Part shown: piece after piece, positions 61,684-64,000 of the stretch | Numbering within the stretch: the first letter of the stretch is position 1 | Layout: each line of letters begins with the position of its first letter | Origin: UBA1161 sp002311745 | Lineage (GTDB): Bacteria; Planctomycetota; Phycisphaerae; Tepidisphaerales; Tepidisphaeraceae | Direction: 5' to 3' | NCBI GenBank assembly: GCA_050018415.1 | Contig: JBEKAB010000008.1 | Span: forward strand, 1 to 64,000 | DNA: 64,000 bases | Notes under the pieces: model-generated | The model's input: only the letters and a program-made list of their open reading frames with translations | Told to the model about the DNA's origin: nothing | The model's database searches: none | Program-made: the position numbers and the translations under genes

Positions 61684-61763
61684 GGTGCATTCGATCGCAC
61701 ATCCGCAGTCGGACGGCCGCGGCAGGTACGCCCAGCCCCCGTTCAGCGAAGAGTTGTCGCAAA

Positions 61764-61834
61764 GCCGAAGAAGGGATTTGAACCCTTAACCCCCGCTTTA
61801 CGAAAGCGGTGCTCTGCCATTGAGCTACTTCGGC
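61764..61834 (-). tRNA. tRNA-Thr (anticodon CGU)
   Basis: Minus strand 71-nt cloverleaf: acceptor GCCGAAG/CUUCGGC, D arm GCUCAAUGGCAGAGC, anticodon stem CCGCU/AGCGG with loop UUCGUAA (anticodon CGU at genome 61802-61800), T arm AAGGGUUCAAAUCCCUU. All stems pair. The 3' CCA is not encoded. Confidence 0.95.
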
Positions 61835-61877
61835 GACCAATTCTCGGCCGCGAAGATACGAGCGCAGACGAGGTGAT

Positions 61878-63485
61878 TCAAGGGCGCACAGCCGGGCGAA
61901 CCATGCGACACACGCAACCGGCGGTGGTGCGCAGCTCGGTTCCGGCGGTTTGCCAGCCGGGAAGAAGCTCAGGCCCCTCCGTGGCGGGGTAAAGCCCGAT
62001 CAGCCACAGCGTGTGGCGCGCTTGAAGCCGGCTCAGAAGCGGCGGATCAGCCGGGTGATCCAGTATCAGCCAGGGGCGATTGGAATCGGGCGCGTAGTAC
62101 TTGAAGCCCATGTACCAAGTGCCGGGAGATTGCCACGGGTCGTCGCCGTAGAACACCAGCAGATCATCGGCAGAGGCGTTGGCGTCGAGGCTGACGGCCA
62201 GTCGGCGCCAGTCTTCCCTGGGGGCAACGTGCACGCTTGTGCGGATCGTGGCCAGGATGGCAAGGCAAACAAGGATGGCCGCCACCGGCGCGGCGCCCAG
62301 GGCCGGACGGGCCGGCCAATCCAAAGCGGCGATCAGAGCGTACACGGCAGGGCTGGCCAGGATCGTGTAGCGGACGTAGTTCATGAAAGTTCTGTGCTGG
62401 ATCAAATCCAGCAAAAACACCGGACCGATGACGGCGAAGACCCAAAGCACCCACAGGAGCAAGTCGCGCCGCCGCGCCAGCAGGACCGGGGGAAGGACCA
62501 GCGCCAGCGCGGCAATCGCCAGCATAATCAAGCGGAAGAGCCAATCCACGGCGGTTTTGGCGCGGTAGATCGAATCGGCGGCCATCTCGCCGAAGAGAAA
62601 CTGGCCGGGCAAAGCCAGCAGGCGGAGCAGAGTGTACGGCGCGTGATGCGGCATGGGTTCGCGGAGGTAGGGCGGCGCGCTGACGGGCAGGGTATGAAAC
62701 TGCACATAAAGCGGATGGACCCAGAGGGCGGCGAACAGGACGGCGGCGACGGCAAAAGCGGCCAGGGTCTTGCGGCGGGCGCTGCCGCGACATCGCAACA
62801 GTGCATAAATCGCCAGGGCCAGCATCGCCCCCGCCGCGAAATAGTGCGTCATCGCCGTGCCCAGCAGCAGCAGCGCCACCGCCGTCAGCCGCGGCCAGCT
62901 CGCACCGTACCTTTCGATGCGCACCAGCGCATCGCAGCACCCCAAACCCAGGAGGATCAGCAGGGCGTAACTGCGCGCTTCCTGAGCAAAGTCGATCTGC
63001 GTGGGCGCAAGCGTCATCATCCCGGCCGCCAGCAGGCCAACCTTGGGTCCGTGCAATAGGCGGCAGACATCGAACAGGACGGCGATGGCCGCCAGTGAAC
63101 ACACGGCCGACAGCACCCGAACCGTAACCGCGGTGTTGCCAAAAAAGTCCATCCACCAGCGCAAGAGCACGTGGTACAGGGGCGGATGAGCGACGCCCGC
63201 CAGCGTCGAGCCGATTCTCCACCAGGGCGGTGCATCGCGCAGGCCGGTGAGGTCGATCTGGTTTGGCTGAATAATGCCGACGGGAAGATGATCGTGCAGC
63301 GAGCCCCGCCCGGTGGAAATCTCAATCGACCAGATTTCGTCCCGCCAAAGGCTGGGACCGCCAATGTCGTGGAATCGCAAAAATGATGCGATGCACAGGA
63401 GCGGGACCAGCCAAAGCCCCCAGCACCGCGGCCATGTGCACGGACGTGTGCGGTCGGTTGTCAGCGGTGTGTTCACATGCGCCAT
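61878..63485 (-). CDS. glycosyltransferase family 39-like membrane protein
   Basis: 535 residues from ATG 63485. About nine to eleven helices; the first loop DIGGPSLWRDEIWSIEIS has the Asp/Glu pair (D-E) of GT-C enzymes such as ArnT/PMT, and HPPLYHVLLRWW and FAQEARSYALLILLG follow in the usual order. The last ~120 residues form a periplasmic domain (DDLLVFYGDDPWQSPGTWYM, HTLWLIGLYPATEGPELLPG). Transfers a sugar from a lipid carrier outside the inner membrane; substrate unknown. Confidence 0.85.
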   Translation of the reverse strand: MAHVNTPLTTDRTRPCTWPRCWGLWLVPLLCIASFLRFHDIGGPSLWRDEIWSIEISTGRGSLHDHLPVGIIQPNQIDLTGLRDAPPWWRIGSTLAGVAHPPLYHVLLRWWMDFFGNTAVTVRVLSAVCSLAAIAVLFDVCRLLHGPKVGLLAAGMMTLAPTQIDFAQEARSYALLILLGLGCCDALVRIERYGASWPRLTAVALLLLGTAMTHYFAAGAMLALAIYALLRCRGSARRKTLAAFAVAAVLFAALWVHPLYVQFHTLPVSAPPYLREPMPHHAPYTLLRLLALPGQFLFGEMAADSIYRAKTAVDWLFRLIMLAIAALALVLPPVLLARRRDLLLWVLWVFAVIGPVFLLDLIQHRTFMNYVRYTILASPAVYALIAALDWPARPALGAAPVAAILVCLAILATIRTSVHVAPREDWRRLAVSLDANASADDLLVFYGDDPWQSPGTWYMGFKYYAPDSNRPWLILDHPADPPLLSRLQARHTLWLIGLYPATEGPELLPGWQTAGTELRTTAGCVCRMVRPAVRP

Positions 63486-63547
63486 GGGAATCGAGCGATG
63501 CGTCTGTAGCGTATGATGGCACAACGATTCGCCGCCGTACAGGCGGT

Positions 63548-64000
63548 TCAACCTCCGCGACGGCTGGGCACCATCAGGCAGATCGCCCCCGCGGTGGTGC
63601 GCAGCTCGGGACCGGCCGGCCGCCAGCCGGGAAGAAGTTCAGGCCCGTCAGCCGCAGGATAAAGGCCGATCAGCCACAGGTGATCGCGCGACTGAAGCTG
63701 CCGCAGCAGCGCCGCGTCGGGCCGGGAGCGCAGCAGCAACCACGCACGGTTGGATTCCGGCAGGTAGTAACGCAGGCACATGTACCACGTGCCGGGAGCG
63801 ACCCAGGGATCCTCGTTGAAATAGACGACCAAGTCGTCGCGTGAGGCGTTGGCATCCAGCGCGGCGGCAAGCTGGCGCCAATCCTCCTTCGGCGGCGCCG
63901 GCTGGTGCAGACGCTGCACGGCCGTGATCGCCACCCACGCCAACACCACCAGCGCCACGCCGTCGCGCAGCAGCGGCCTGGCGGGCCAGCGAAAACTGGC
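63548..64000 (-). CDS. C-terminal part of a second GT39-like protein, cut by window edge
   Basis: 150 residues seen, open to the window end. PPKEDWRQLAAALDANASRD, NEDPWVAPGTWYMCLRYYLP, DHLWLIGLYPAADGPELLPG and ELRTTAGAICLMV match the tail of the preceding gene strongly, so the two are tandem paralogues, 62 bases apart. The N-terminal membrane part is outside the window. Confidence 0.85.
   Translation of the reverse strand, partial: ASFRWPARPLLRDGVALVVLAWVAITAVQRLHQPAPPKEDWRQLAAALDANASRDDLVVYFNEDPWVAPGTWYMCLRYYLPESNRAWLLLRSRPDAALLRQLQSRDHLWLIGLYPAADGPELLPGWRPAGPELRTTAGAICLMVPSRRGG

Overview
The window is GC-rich bacterial DNA, most plausibly from a Planctomycetota member, perhaps class Phycisphaerae. 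This placement is an inference from gene content: TPR/SPINDLY-type O-GlcNAc-transferase homologues, a DUF6807 (PmoA-like) protein, an intein-bearing B12-dependent ribonucleotide reductase, homospermidine synthase, tandem TonB receptors, and many short intergenic repeats rich in purines or pyrimidines. No rRNA is present; there is one tRNA (Thr, CGU).

Layout. 1-2.9 kb: repeats, a MITE-like palindrome inserted in one copy of a longer repeat, a small hypothetical gene and a candidate PD-(D/E)xK nuclease. 2.95-8.4 kb: a dcd-nrdJ nucleotide operon, with an intein placed directly before the radical cysteine of NrdJ. 8.5-16.1 kb: envelope or glycosylation operon (two tandem TPR-OGT proteins, an O-antigen-ligase-like protein with a TPR tail, a WecA/MraY-type transferase). 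16.2-20.4 kb: AmrS-type radical SAM enzyme, DUF6807 protein, ammonium transporter, small membrane methyltransferase. 20.5-31.6 kb: membrane glycosyltransferase and a tight plus-strand operon whose kinase, nucleotidyltransferase, isomerase, phosphatase and transaldolase resemble an activated-heptose pathway, with a nucleotide-sugar dehydrogenase homologue lacking its catalytic Cys. 31.9-34.5 kb: ornithine decarboxylase-like enzyme plus homospermidine synthase. 34.6-41 kb: accessory region with nine copies of a short dispersed repeat, a complete 3,449-bp IS1595-family transposon (25-bp perfect terminal repeats, 8-bp target duplication, several small passenger genes) and an Abi-C/HEPN abortive-infection gene.

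41.1-56.4 kb: the centre of interest, a plus-strand gas-vesicle supercluster. It holds gvpA, gvpN, three gvpF/L, gvpG, gvpO, gvpK, two further GvpA/J-type shell proteins and two GvpH/Hsp20 proteins, interleaved with a chaperone set: a CDC48-type double AAA ATPase, a dedicated Hsp70, a J domain fused to the C-terminus of a GvpF/L, and two stand-alone DnaJ-type CxxCxGxG zinc proteins. In effect a DnaJ has been split and shared among Gvp proteins. A 65-residue helical repeat protein next to gvpA is a candidate GvpC-like outer scaffold, and one GvpA/J protein ends in a zinc ribbon.

56.4-64 kb: two TonB-dependent receptors made by a 2,621-bp tandem duplication that includes a long conserved leader, tRNA-Thr, and two tandem glycosyltransferase-39-like membrane proteins, the last cut by the window edge. 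The strongest novelty candidates are the chaperone-integrated gas-vesicle cluster, the heptose-like operon with its dehydrogenase variant, and the passenger-carrying transposon.
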